Origin: Exiguobacterium sp. s122
GTDB taxonomy: Bacteria; Bacillota; Bacilli; Exiguobacteriales; Exiguobacteriaceae
Length of the DNA stretch: 64,000 nucleotides
Direction: 5' to 3'
Assembly (NCBI RefSeq): GCF_018618475.1
Contig: NZ_JACSMD010000001.1
Coordinates: forward strand, 744,001-808,000
This document shows, piece by piece, positions 25,978 to 33,358 of this stretch. Each line of letters begins with the position of its first letter. Positions within the stretch are counted from its first letter, which is position 1. Below the pieces are notes generated by a model. It was given only the letters and a program-made list of their open reading frames with translations, ran no database searches and was not told the origin of the DNA. Position numbers and translations under genes: made by a program.

Positions 25978-26000
25978 AAGATAATTAAGGAGGAGTTCAG

Positions 26001-26357
26001 ATGATTCATTTGACAGAGTCAGCGGCGCTACAGGTCATCGACATGATGAAACAAACCGAACGCCCCGAAGCGCAGTATTTGCGAATTAAAGTCCAAGGCG
26101 GCGGCTGTACGGGTTTGTCGTACGGGATGGGGTTTGATGAAGAGAAGAGCGACAAGGATGTCCAGTTCGATCATCACGGCGTCCGCGTCATCGTCGCCGA
26201 GGCCGACCATGGGGTCGTCGATGGGCTTGAGATCGACTACAAGCAGTCGATGCTCGGAGGTGGGTTTACGATCAAAAACCCGAACGCCATCGCGACATGC
26301 GGTTGTGGCTCGAGTTTCCGGACGGCCTCGAACGCCGGCACACCGGGAGATTGCTAA
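26001..26357 (+). CDS. yutM: HesB/IscA-family Fe-S cluster carrier (YutM/ErpA-like)
   Basis: A 118-residue A-type Fe-S carrier. The three cluster ligands are C36 (GGGCTGLSY), C100 and C102 (TCGCGSSF). It should receive clusters from SufBCD and deliver them to apoproteins. The tail is slightly extended and ends in a fourth cysteine (GDC), which is not typical in what I recall. The ATG follows AAGGAGGAG. Confidence 0.93.
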   Translation: MIHLTESAALQVIDMMKQTERPEAQYLRIKVQGGGCTGLSYGMGFDEEKSDKDVQFDHHGVRVIVAEADHGVVDGLEIDYKQSMLGGGFTIKNPNAIATCGCGSSFRTASNAGTPGDC

Positions 26358-26360
26358 ACG

Positions 26361-26394
26361 TATGGCCAATCGTACAGACGATTGGCCTTTTTTT
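26361..26394. terminator. Bidirectional terminator between yutM and the 26398-26640 gene
   Basis: The stem GGCCAATCGT / ACGATTGGCC is followed by TTTTTTT. Confidence 0.9.
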
Positions 26395-26397
26395 GAT

Positions 26398-26640
26398 TCA
26401 GTCGATTTCCTCAATCAAAATCAAGCGAATCACTTTTGACGTCGCATCCAGTTCGATGTGATGTTGCCAAGGGCGGAACGCTGAGATTTTACACGTGTCG
26501 GTCGTGATTTGGAACGAGCAGATGCTCTCTTGCTCTTGGTCGAGAATTGAATAGCGACTAAAATCTGATAAGCTTTGGTAGATGGCGTACTGTTTCGGTA
26601 CCTCACACGTCCATCCTTTTTCTAACATCATCTGATGCAT
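26398..26640 (-). CDS. Small hypothetical protein
   Basis: An 80-residue protein that I do not recognise. It has a tryptophan/tyrosine-rich N terminus (KGWTCEVPKQYAIYQSL) and alternating hydrophobic residues at the end (SKVIRLILIEEID), suggesting a small beta-rich fold. It is supported as a gene by GAGG 8 nt before the ATG, by a promoter-like TTGAAT-N16-TATATA upstream on the minus strand, and by the terminator shared with yutM. Confidence 0.6.
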   Translation of the reverse strand: MHQMMLEKGWTCEVPKQYAIYQSLSDFSRYSILDQEQESICSFQITTDTCKISAFRPWQHHIELDATSKVIRLILIEEID

Positions 26641-26769
26641 CCGCTTCGCCTCTTTCTTCTTTCATATATATAAGAATAACAAAAAGATTCAAGAGTGTGG
26701 AAGATTAGTCAGGAGTCCGTGAGGGAAAATGAAAAGAGATGTCATTTTGATGTAGGAGGGAATGGGACG

Positions 26770-27624
26770 ATGAGAAAAGTGTTGATTTTCGGTGGCTCGC
26801 GCTATTTTGGTAAACGGTTGGCGCTTCGATTGGCAGAGGCGGGAGACGACGTGACGATTGTGACGCGAGGACAGTTACAAGTACCGGAGGCAGAGGGCAT
26901 CCGTTCGGTCAAAGGAGACCGTCAATCAGTGGCGACGATGAAAGACTTGTCACGGGAACGTTATGACCTCGTCTATGACAACATTTGCTTTACACCCTAT
27001 CAGGCGAAAATTGCGTCTGATGCGTTTATGGACCAAGTCGGGAAGTACGTACTGACGTCGACGATGTCTGTGTATGCACCCGGCGCCGAGCTAAAGGAAA
27101 GTGACTTCAATCCGCTCCATTATGACTACCACCTCGATGCCGAACACGATTACGGCCAAGGGAAGCGGGAGGCGGAATCGTACTTCTTCAACCGGGCCTC
27201 GTTTCCGGTCTCGACTGTCCGGCTGCCGATTGTGCTCGGTCCCGATGACTACACCGATCGTCTCAAATTTTACGTCGATGCGATTCGGCGAGAAGAGCCA
27301 ATCGTCCTCCATCATCCCGAAGCGAAGATGGGCTTTATCTCGAGTTTTGAAGCGGCCGCCTTTTTAGAATGGGTCGGTCGGGCCAACGTGACCGGTCCGT
27401 TTAATGCAGCGAGCGAGGGGGTTATCTCGATGGGCGCGCTCATGGAACGAATTGGTCAGCATTTAAATAAACCGATCCACATTATTAAAGACGGGGAATC
27501 TTCGCCTTATGACACAGATGTCGACTACTACATGTCAATCGCCGAGGCGAAAAAGGCAGGCTTCGTTTTCACGAAACTTGATGACTGGATCGACCGAGTC
27601 ATTCTTCAAACGATCCGCAAATGA
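26770..27624 (+). CDS. NAD(P)-dependent epimerase/dehydratase-like (SDR) protein
   Basis: A 284-residue extended-SDR protein. It has a Rossmann start VLIFGGSRYFGKRLA, TSTMSVYAPG, and a YGQGKREAE segment with the YxxxK catalytic pair. This GGSRYFG subgroup is usually annotated as NAD-dependent epimerase; the substrate is unknown. The start is ATG 26770 with AGGAGGG 9 nt before; the longer in-frame version has no ribosome site. Confidence 0.82.
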   Translation: MRKVLIFGGSRYFGKRLALRLAEAGDDVTIVTRGQLQVPEAEGIRSVKGDRQSVATMKDLSRERYDLVYDNICFTPYQAKIASDAFMDQVGKYVLTSTMSVYAPGAELKESDFNPLHYDYHLDAEHDYGQGKREAESYFFNRASFPVSTVRLPIVLGPDDYTDRLKFYVDAIRREEPIVLHHPEAKMGFISSFEAAAFLEWVGRANVTGPFNAASEGVISMGALMERIGQHLNKPIHIIKDGESSPYDTDVDYYMSIAEAKKAGFVFTKLDDWIDRVILQTIRK

Positions 27625-27652
27625 AAAACGGCCTCTCATCAATGAGGGGCCG
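27624..27652 (-). terminator. Terminator of the ferredoxin-NADP reductase gene
   Basis: On the minus strand CGGCCCCTCAT and ATGAGAGGCCG pair and are followed by TTTTTC. It may also end the convergent SDR transcript. Confidence 0.75.
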
Positions 27653-27658
27653 AATCTA

Positions 27659-28636
27659 TTATTTCCCGGCAAATACCGAGGTCGAGTGTTGTGGGTGACG
27701 CGCTGTCGGGTCGACGAGCTGCTTCACTTGGTTGATGGCGATCGGGGCTTCACCGAAGCCTGTCGCGATTAATTTGACTTTTCCTTCATACGTGGCGATG
27801 TCTCCACAAGCGAAGATGCCAGCGACCGTCGTCTCCATACGCGAGTCGACACGAATCGTGTTCTTCTCGAACTCCATGCCCCAGTTTTTGATTGGGCCGA
27901 GTGATGAGACGAATCCGTAGTTACAAATCAAATCATCGACTTCGATGAACTTCGACGTACCGTCTTTGTCCGTCAATTCGACTGATTCGATGTGCGTCTC
28001 TCCTGAAAGCGACTCGATGTTGTAAGGCGTCCAGACGTTGATCGTCGAGGCTTTCATCTGTTCGACCGTATGTTCGTGGGCGCGGAAGCGGTCACGACGG
28101 TGAACGATGTGGACTTCTCTCGCGATGCCTTCGAGCATGAGGGCCCAGTCGACTGCCGAGTCGCCACCACCGGCGATCATGACGCGGCGGTCGCGGAACT
28201 TCTCCATGTTGTCGACGAAGTAATGAAGGTTCGCGAAGTCTTCGCATCCATCAAGACCGAGCGGACGTGCGGCGAATGCCCCGTTCCCGGCTGTGATGAT
28301 GATCGCCTTCGTATGATACTCGTCTTTGTTTGTCGTGATGTGGAACGAGCCGTCTTCAAGGCGCTCGACCGTCTCGACCGTCTCGCCGAGGCGATAGTCT
28401 TGTTCGAACTGATCGGCTTGTGCCTTCAGTTGGTCGATCAAATCTTGGGCTTTCACTTTCGGGAAGCCGGCGATATCATATATATATTTTTCTGGATAGA
28501 GCGTTGATAACTGGCCACCAAGTTGTGGCAAGCTTTCAATCAACGTCGCATCGAGTTGGCGCATACCTGCATAAAATGCGGTGAACAACCCGACCGGGCC
28601 GCCACCGATGATGATCACATCTTTCGTCGATTTCAT
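27659..28636 (-). CDS. yumC: Ferredoxin--NADP+ reductase, thioredoxin-reductase-like type (YumC)
   Basis: A 325-residue flavoprotein that passes electrons between NADPH and ferredoxin or flavodoxin. The FAD motif is [16 protein letters not shown]. The NADPH motif is [15 protein letters not shown], with [10 protein letters not shown]. The C-terminal [25 protein letters not shown] is typical. It lacks the CxxC disulfide of true thioredoxin reductase. The start is ATG 28636 with GAGGAGGAA. It could reduce the flavodoxin of the nrd operon (inference). Confidence 0.93.
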   Translation of the reverse strand: MKSTKDVIIIGGGPVGLFTAFYAGMRQLDATLIESLPQLGGQLSTLYPEKYIYDIAGFPKVKAQDLIDQLKAQADQFEQDYRLGETVETVERLEDGSFHITTNKDEYHTKAIIITAGNGAFAARPLGLDGCEDFANLHYFVDNMEKFRDRRVMIAGGGDSAVDWALMLEGIAREVHIVHRRDRFRAHEHTVEQMKASTINVWTPYNIESLSGETHIESVELTDKDGTSKFIEVDDLICNYGFVSSLGPIKNWGMEFEKNTIRVDSRMETTVAGIFACGDIATYEGKVKLIATGFGEAPIAINQVKQLVDPTARHPQHSTSVFAGK

Positions 28637-28748
28637 CGAATTCCTCCTCAAAACGTATACATTTATTATAATGACAATCGTCAATTAAATCCATTCTGTA
28701 CAAACATGCTACAGATTCAAAAAAAATTCAAGAAGATAAGCTTTACCA

Positions 28749-28777
28749 TTGAGAATTTGAGACAAAGAGCGTACAAT
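28749..28777 (+). promoter_or_regulatory. SigA promoter of the NADH dehydrogenase gene
   Basis: TTGAGA (28749-28754), a 17-nt spacer and TACAAT (28772-28777). Transcription would start near 28784. Confidence 0.7.
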
Positions 28778-28789
28778 GACAGAGAAGCA

Positions 28790-28833
28790 ATTGTGAACAT
28801 TGTTTAACAAGGTTTAGGCTTTATTGTGAACAT
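28790..28833 (+). repeat. Two exact 11-nt direct repeats downstream of the ndh start site
   Basis: ATTGTGAACAT occurs at 28790-28800 and 28823-28833, 33 nt apart start to start (about three helical turns). Each holds TTGTGAA, the half-site seen in Rex operators, but the second half of a Rex palindrome is imperfect. Confidence 0.55.
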
Positions 28834-28902
28834 CTATGTGAAATAACACACAACATGATTGTTCAAGAAAACAAATCTATGAAACATAAGGTGGAAATGA
28901 AC

Positions 28903-30114
28903 ATGAAACGACCTAACATCGTTATTCTCGGCGCAGGTTTTGGTGGACTCATTACAGCAGTCAACCTTCAGAAGACACTTTCAGCTGGAGACGCGAATAT
29001 TACGCTCATTAACAAACATGATTACCACTATCAAACGACATGGCTCCATGAGCCAGCAGCAGGGACAATGAAACCTGACCAAGCTCGTATTTACATTAAT
29101 GACGTCGTCAACCCGTCACGCGTGAAATTTGTCAAAGGGATCGTCGATCGCGTCGATACTACGGCAAAACAAGTATTGCTCGCAGACGGCTCGACAGTCG
29201 AATATGATTACGTCGTATTCGCACTCGGCGGTGTTCCGGAGACGTTTGGTATCCCTGGCCTCAAAGAGAACGCGATGACAATCAGCTCGCTCAACAGCGT
29301 CCGTAAAATCAAAAACCATATCGAGTACTCATTCTCAGAATATAAATCAAACAACTCGGCAGATCGTTCATATGTGACAATCGTCGTCGGCGGTGCAGGC
29401 TTCACAGGAATCGAATTCCTCGGAGAGCTTGTGAACCGAATTCCTGAACTTTGCAAGCAGTATGACGTCCCACGCGAAGCTGTTCGGATCGTCAACATCG
29501 AGGCTGCACCAACCGTTCTTCCTGGATTCGATCCAGACCTTACGACGTACGCACAGAAATGGCTCGAGCGTAATGGTGTCGAGATGAAACTCGGCAACGG
29601 AATTAAAGGTGTAGAGCCAGGCGTCGTGACGTTCGGTCCGCTCCAAGGCGATACGACAGAGACGATTCACGCGAACACGATCATCTGGACAGGTGGCGTT
29701 AGTGGTAGCCCGATCATCGAAAAATCAGGCTTCGAAGCTGTACGTAACCGTGTCATGGTCGAAGCGGACAACCGTGCCCCTGGTCACGACAACGTCTTCA
29801 TCATTGGTGACTGTTCAGCGGTCATGGACCCGGTATCGAACCGTCCATACCCACCGACAGCGCAAATCGCGACACAACAAGCACATAACGTCGCGAAAAA
29901 CATCGCCGCGCTCATCAACGGGAAATCGACTTCGAAATTCGCGTACGAGAGCAAAGGGACTGTGGCGTCACTTGGTCATAACGACGGCATCGGGATCGTC
30001 ATGGGTAAAAAAATCTATGGTCGCAACGCTTCGTTCATGAAGAAAGTGATCGACAACAAACACTTCCTCGAATTGAAGAAGTACGGACTCGTCCTTAAAA
30101 AAGGGAAGTTCTAA
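28903..30114 (+). CDS. ndh: Type II NADH:quinone dehydrogenase
   Basis: A 403-residue NDH-2, the non-proton-pumping entry of electrons from NADH to menaquinone. It has the FAD motif IVILGAGFGGLITAV, the NADH motif VTIVVGGAGFTGIEFLGEL, the second FAD contact NVFIIGDCSA, and the quinone-site segment PPTAQIATQQA. The C terminus is amphipathic and basic, suited to membrane attachment. The start is ATG 28903 (AAGGTGG 9 nt before). It is probably controlled by the ATTGTGAACAT repeats. Confidence 0.93.
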   Translation: MKRPNIVILGAGFGGLITAVNLQKTLSAGDANITLINKHDYHYQTTWLHEPAAGTMKPDQARIYINDVVNPSRVKFVKGIVDRVDTTAKQVLLADGSTVEYDYVVFALGGVPETFGIPGLKENAMTISSLNSVRKIKNHIEYSFSEYKSNNSADRSYVTIVVGGAGFTGIEFLGELVNRIPELCKQYDVPREAVRIVNIEAAPTVLPGFDPDLTTYAQKWLERNGVEMKLGNGIKGVEPGVVTFGPLQGDTTETIHANTIIWTGGVSGSPIIEKSGFEAVRNRVMVEADNRAPGHDNVFIIGDCSAVMDPVSNRPYPPTAQIATQQAHNVAKNIAALINGKSTSKFAYESKGTVASLGHNDGIGIVMGKKIYGRNASFMKKVIDNKHFLELKKYGLVLKKGKF

Positions 30115-30124
30115 CTCCCACGCG

Positions 30125-30156
30125 TCAACCCGTTCTTCGGAACGGGTTGTTTTTTG
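30125..30156 (+). terminator. Intrinsic terminator after ndh
   Basis: The stem CAACCCGTT / AACGGGTTG is followed by TTTTTT. Confidence 0.92.
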
Positions 30157-30178
30157 TTCATCACGACGTCAATCTTTT

Positions 30179-30208
30179 TTGACCCGTTCGAGCGATTTTC
30201 GGTATAAT
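30179..30208 (+). promoter_or_regulatory. SigA promoter of yuiB
   Basis: TTGACC (30179-30184), an 18-nt spacer and a perfect TATAAT (30203-30208). Confidence 0.75.
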
Positions 30209-30234
30209 AGACGATGGGAAAAGGGGGCAATTGT

Positions 30235-30552
30235 ATGCATATTATCCAGGCAGTCATCGGCGCCATTTTATATTTGGTCATCTTCTTTAGCATCGGCTTC
30301 ATCTTGAATATGTTACTGAAAAAGACGTGGACACTCGTCTTCATTTATCCGATTTTCGTCATTTTAATGATTGATAACGTCAAGCTCTCTAGTTATGTCA
30401 CCGAAACGTCGACCGCACTCGCAAGCGTCTATGAACGCCTGCTCGGCTTGCAGTTTCTTGACATCTTTATGCTCGGTTTCGGTTTGCTCGGTGCGATTTT
30501 GGCCGGTGTGACGATTCGATTTTTGCGTAAGAGCGGTTATTCGATGTTTTAA
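30235..30552 (+). CDS. yuiB: YuiB-like small membrane protein
   Basis: A 105-residue protein with three hydrophobic segments (about 3-23, 28-45 and 75-95) and a basic tail RFLRKSGYSMF. It resembles B. subtilis YuiB, of unknown role, also found near NADH dehydrogenase genes. The start chosen is ATG 30235 with AAGGGGG 7 nt before; the longer frame begins within the ribosome-site region. Confidence 0.75.
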   Translation: MHIIQAVIGAILYLVIFFSIGFILNMLLKKTWTLVFIYPIFVILMIDNVKLSSYVTETSTALASVYERLLGLQFLDIFMLGFGLLGAILAGVTIRFLRKSGYSMF

Positions 30553-30579
30553 AGACGACAGAAATGTTCGTCTTTTTTG
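30551..30579 (+). terminator. Intrinsic terminator after yuiB
   Basis: The stem AAGACGA / TCGTCTT is followed by TTTTG. Confidence 0.75.
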
Positions 30580-30657
30580 TTTTCCGCCTACTTTTTTAGG
30601 GGATGAACCGATATACTAAGTACGAAACGATTATAGTGAGTAAGGGATGCGATACGA

Positions 30658-31503
30658 ATGACATTACCGATGTATACGATCAAAAAAGTGTTGAATAATA
30701 GCGTTGTCATTTGTCAACATGATACGGATCCGGAAGTCATTCTACTCGGGAAGGGGATTGGCTTTGGCAAAAAGGCGGGCGATCTCGTCGACCCGGCCAG
30801 TGTCCCGGAGAAAGTGTATCAGTTGACCGACAAAGAAGAACAGTCGCAATATCGCGAGCTCGTCAAACATGTCGATGAAGACTTTATCGCCTTCATGCAA
30901 GAGATTGTCGGCTTCATCGAAACGAGTACGGGCAAGAAAGTCGATCAACATATCCATATCGGTTTGACTGACCACTTGTTCTTTACGATGAAGCGAATCG
31001 AGCAAGGGATGGAAGTGACGAATCCGTTTCTCCTTGAGACCGAATCGCTCTATCCGAACGAATATTCACTCGCGGAACGCATCGTCGACATGATTCATGA
31101 ACGGCTCGATGTGTTGTTGCCAGACGCCGAGATCGGATTTATCGCGCTTCATATCCATTCGGCGACGACGTTTAAAAACGTCCTGGAAGTGAACCGTCAT
31201 AATCAAATTATCGGGCTGATCGTTCAGACGATTGAGAGTCGGCTGAACGTCAAAATGGACAGGTCTTCACTCGATTATAAGCGCTTACTTCGGCACTTAA
31301 GGTACGCCGTTGAGCGGGTTGCGACGGGTGAGCTCGTCGAGGCTCCACAAAAAATAGAAAAGGTGTTGCGTGAAGAATATCCGCTATGCTATAGTACTGC
31401 TTGGGAGCTGATGGGCATCATGGAACGCGAATTAAAGCGTCCTGTCCCGCGAGGTGAAGCGACATATTTGACGATGCATCTCCAGCGACTTACAAGTAGA
31501 TAA
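30658..31503 (+). CDS. glcT: GlcT, BglG-family transcription antiterminator of ptsG
   Basis: A 281-residue RNA-binding antiterminator. The N-terminal CAT domain (about 1-60, KKVLNNSVVICQ...LLGKGIGFGKKAGD) binds the RAT hairpin. Two PRD domains follow (about 70-170 and 175-281) with phosphorylatable histidines (HIHIG, ALHIHS). Without glucose, EII(Glc) phosphorylates and inactivates it; with glucose it dimerises and allows ptsG read-through. A matching RAT and terminator lie directly downstream, which fixes the identity. GGGATG precedes the ATG; an internal ATG at 30670 is possible. Confidence 0.95.
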   Translation: MTLPMYTIKKVLNNSVVICQHDTDPEVILLGKGIGFGKKAGDLVDPASVPEKVYQLTDKEEQSQYRELVKHVDEDFIAFMQEIVGFIETSTGKKVDQHIHIGLTDHLFFTMKRIEQGMEVTNPFLLETESLYPNEYSLAERIVDMIHERLDVLLPDAEIGFIALHIHSATTFKNVLEVNRHNQIIGLIVQTIESRLNVKMDRSSLDYKRLLRHLRYAVERVATGELVEAPQKIEKVLREEYPLCYSTAWELMGIMERELKRPVPRGEATYLTMHLQRLTSR

Positions 31504-31520
31504 CTGATACCACGTATCTT

Positions 31521-31549
31521 ACGTGTTACTGATTCGATCAGGCATGAGT
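31521..31549 (+). promoter_or_regulatory. RAT (ribonucleic antiterminator) target of GlcT
   Basis: ACGTGTTACTGATTCGATCA followed by GGCATGAGT closely resembles the B. subtilis ptsG RAT as I recall it. It overlaps the left arm of the leader terminator, so the two structures are mutually exclusive. Confidence 0.9.
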
Positions 31550-31627
31550 AAGGAGTGGAACGGCTTACGATTTCTCTAAGAGGAGAAGTCTACGTTCTGT
31601 CCCTTATTCATGCCTGTTTCTGTTTTT
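31539..31627 (+). terminator. Regulated leader terminator of ptsG
   Basis: CAGGCATGAGTAAGG (31539-31553) pairs with CCTTATTCATGCCTG (31602-31616) and is followed by a T-rich run. It should form when GlcT is inactive. Confidence 0.9.
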
Positions 31628-31640
31628 ATAAACGTTTATT

Positions 31641-31655
31641 ATGAAAACGTTTAGA
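31641..31655. promoter_or_regulatory. cre-like site before ptsG
   Basis: ATGAAAACGTTTAGA matches the CcpA cre consensus WTGNAANCGNWNNCW at all but one defined position. It lies between the terminator and the ptsG start. Confidence 0.4.
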
Positions 31656-31719
31656 TACGTCGGTTGTCTGACATCTACGTCGTCCATTCGTATTACAAAA
31701 ACAAGAAGGAGGATTTATC

Positions 31720-33246
31720 ATGTTTAAGCAGATTTTTGGTGTTCTTCAAAAAGTCGGTAAAGCACTTATGCTTCCTGTTGCAATCTTACCGGCAGCCGGT
31801 CTTCTCCTTGCATTCGGTAACGCAATGCAAAACCCGGCGCTTACATCACGCGCTGGCTGGTTAACGAATGCAGGCGTCGTGAAATTCGCTCAGCTCATGG
31901 AGCAAGCGGGTGGCATCATCTTCGCGAACTTGGCACTCTTGTTCGCTGTCGGTGTCGCGATCGGGTTAGCTGGGGACGGCGTTGCCGGACTCGCGGCCAT
32001 CGTCGGATTCCTCATCATGAACCAAGTCATGGGAATCTGGCTCGAGCTCACGCCTGAAGTCATTGCACAAGGTGACCCGGCATACGCGACAGTACTCGGG
32101 ATCCCGACACTCCAAACAGGGGTATTCGGCGGGATTATCATGGGTCTGATTGCCGCATGGGCGTACAACAAGTACTTCAACATTGAATTGCCGCAATTCC
32201 TTGGCTTCTTCGCTGGTAAGCGTTTCGTCCCAATCGTCACGGCTGTTGCCGCGGTCGTCGCTGGTTTCGTTATGCTTCTTATCTGGCCACCAGTTCAGCA
32301 CGGTTTGAACTCATTCTCAAACTTCATGTTGACTGAAAATCGCACGTTCGCCGCGTTCATCTTCGGTTTGATTGAACGCTCATTGATCCCGTTCGGTCTC
32401 CACCACATCTTCTACTCACCGTTCTGGTTCGAGTTCGGTCAATATACAGATGCAGCGGGTAACATCGTCCGTGGTGACCAAGCAATCTTCTTCGCACAAA
32501 TCCGTGATGGCGCTGAGTTGACAGCTGGTACGTTCATGACTGGTAAATACCCGTTCATGATGTTCGGTCTTCCTGCTGCAGCACTCGCGATGTACCATGA
32601 AGCACGTCCAGAACGTAAAGCAGTCGTCGGTGGTCTCTTGGCTTCGGCAGCACTCACATCGTTCTTGACTGGTATCACAGAGCCGATCGAGTTCTCATTC
32701 TTGTTCGTTGCTCCACTCTTGTTCGCTGTACACGCAGTCTTCGCTGGCCTTTCGTTCATGGTCATGCACATCTTGAACGTCAAAATCGGGATGACGTTCT
32801 CGGGCGGTTTGATCGACTACCTTCTCTTCGGTGTACTTCCTAACCGTACAGACTGGTGGCTCGTCATCCCAGTCGGTCTCGTGTTCGCAGTCGTTTACTA
32901 CTTCGGATTCCGTTTCGTCATCCGTAAGTTCAATCTTAAAACACCGGGCCGTGAAGATGAAGTCGTTGAGCAATCAACTGCTACTGGTTCGGAACTTGCA
33001 CAAGATATCCTCGTTGGGTTCGGTGGTTCACAAAACATCAAACACTTAGACGCTTGTATCACACGTCTTCGCGTCGAAGTAAAAGATAAGAACCAAGTGA
33101 ACAAAGAAGAGTTGAAACGTCTCGGGGCCGCAGGTGTCCTTGAAGTCGGAAACAACATTCAAGCGATTTTCGGACCACGCTCGGATGCATTGAAATCAGA
33201 AATGCAAGCCGTCATCGCGTCAGGTAACGAGAAGAAAGCAAACTAA
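31720..33246 (+). CDS. ptsG: PTS glucose transporter subunit IICB (no IIA)
   Basis: A 508-residue glucose permease. The IIC domain (about 1-390, ten or so membrane segments, sugar-site ITEPIEFSF) is joined to a IIB domain with the phospho-cysteine C446 in [11 protein letters not shown]. It ends after IIB, so it needs a IIA domain supplied in trans, for example by the paralogue downstream. It is controlled by GlcT/RAT. AAGGAGG precedes the ATG. It shares very high similarity over its length with the next gene. Confidence 0.95.
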   Translation: MFKQIFGVLQKVGKALMLPVAILPAAGLLLAFGNAMQNPALTSRAGWLTNAGVVKFAQLMEQAGGIIFANLALLFAVGVAIGLAGDGVAGLAAIVGFLIMNQVMGIWLELTPEVIAQGDPAYATVLGIPTLQTGVFGGIIMGLIAAWAYNKYFNIELPQFLGFFAGKRFVPIVTAVAAVVAGFVMLLIWPPVQHGLNSFSNFMLTENRTFAAFIFGLIERSLIPFGLHHIFYSPFWFEFGQYTDAAGNIVRGDQAIFFAQIRDGAELTAGTFMTGKYPFMMFGLPAAALAMYHEARPERKAVVGGLLASAALTSFLTGITEPIEFSFLFVAPLLFAVHAVFAGLSFMVMHILNVKIGMTFSGGLIDYLLFGVLPNRTDWWLVIPVGLVFAVVYYFGFRFVIRKFNLKTPGREDEVVEQSTATGSELAQDILVGFGGSQNIKHLDACITRLRVEVKDKNQVNKEELKRLGAAGVLEVGNNIQAIFGPRSDALKSEMQAVIASGNEKKAN

Positions 33247-33255
33247 TTTTAGTGG

Positions 33256-33287
33256 AAAGCCAATCCTTCCTGGGTTGGCTTTTTTTG
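33256..33287 (+). terminator. Intrinsic terminator between the two ptsG genes
   Basis: The stem AAAGCCAATCC / GGGTTGGCTTT (one T-G pair) is followed by TTTTT. Confidence 0.85.
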
Positions 33288-33290
33288 TGG

Positions 33291-33305
33291 ACGCAAACGG
33301 TTTCA
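33291..33305. promoter_or_regulatory. cre-like site before the second ptsG
   Basis: ACGCAAACGGTTTCA matches WTGNAANCGNWNNCW with one mismatch. It sits right after the terminator and before the second start. Confidence 0.4.
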
Positions 33306-33358
33306 GGCATATGTCAGATGGGGAAAAGTAAGTATTCTGACAAAAGGAGGGAACCAAG

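Noticed and set aside
27659-28636. Thioredoxin reductase
   Set aside because: The CxxC active disulfide is missing; the sequence fits YumC-type ferredoxin-NADP reductase.
28791-28810. Rex operator at ndh
   Set aside because: TTGTGAACATTGTTTAACAA has Rex-like arms, but the spacing is 6 instead of 4 and one arm has a mismatch. I kept only the observation of exact direct repeats.
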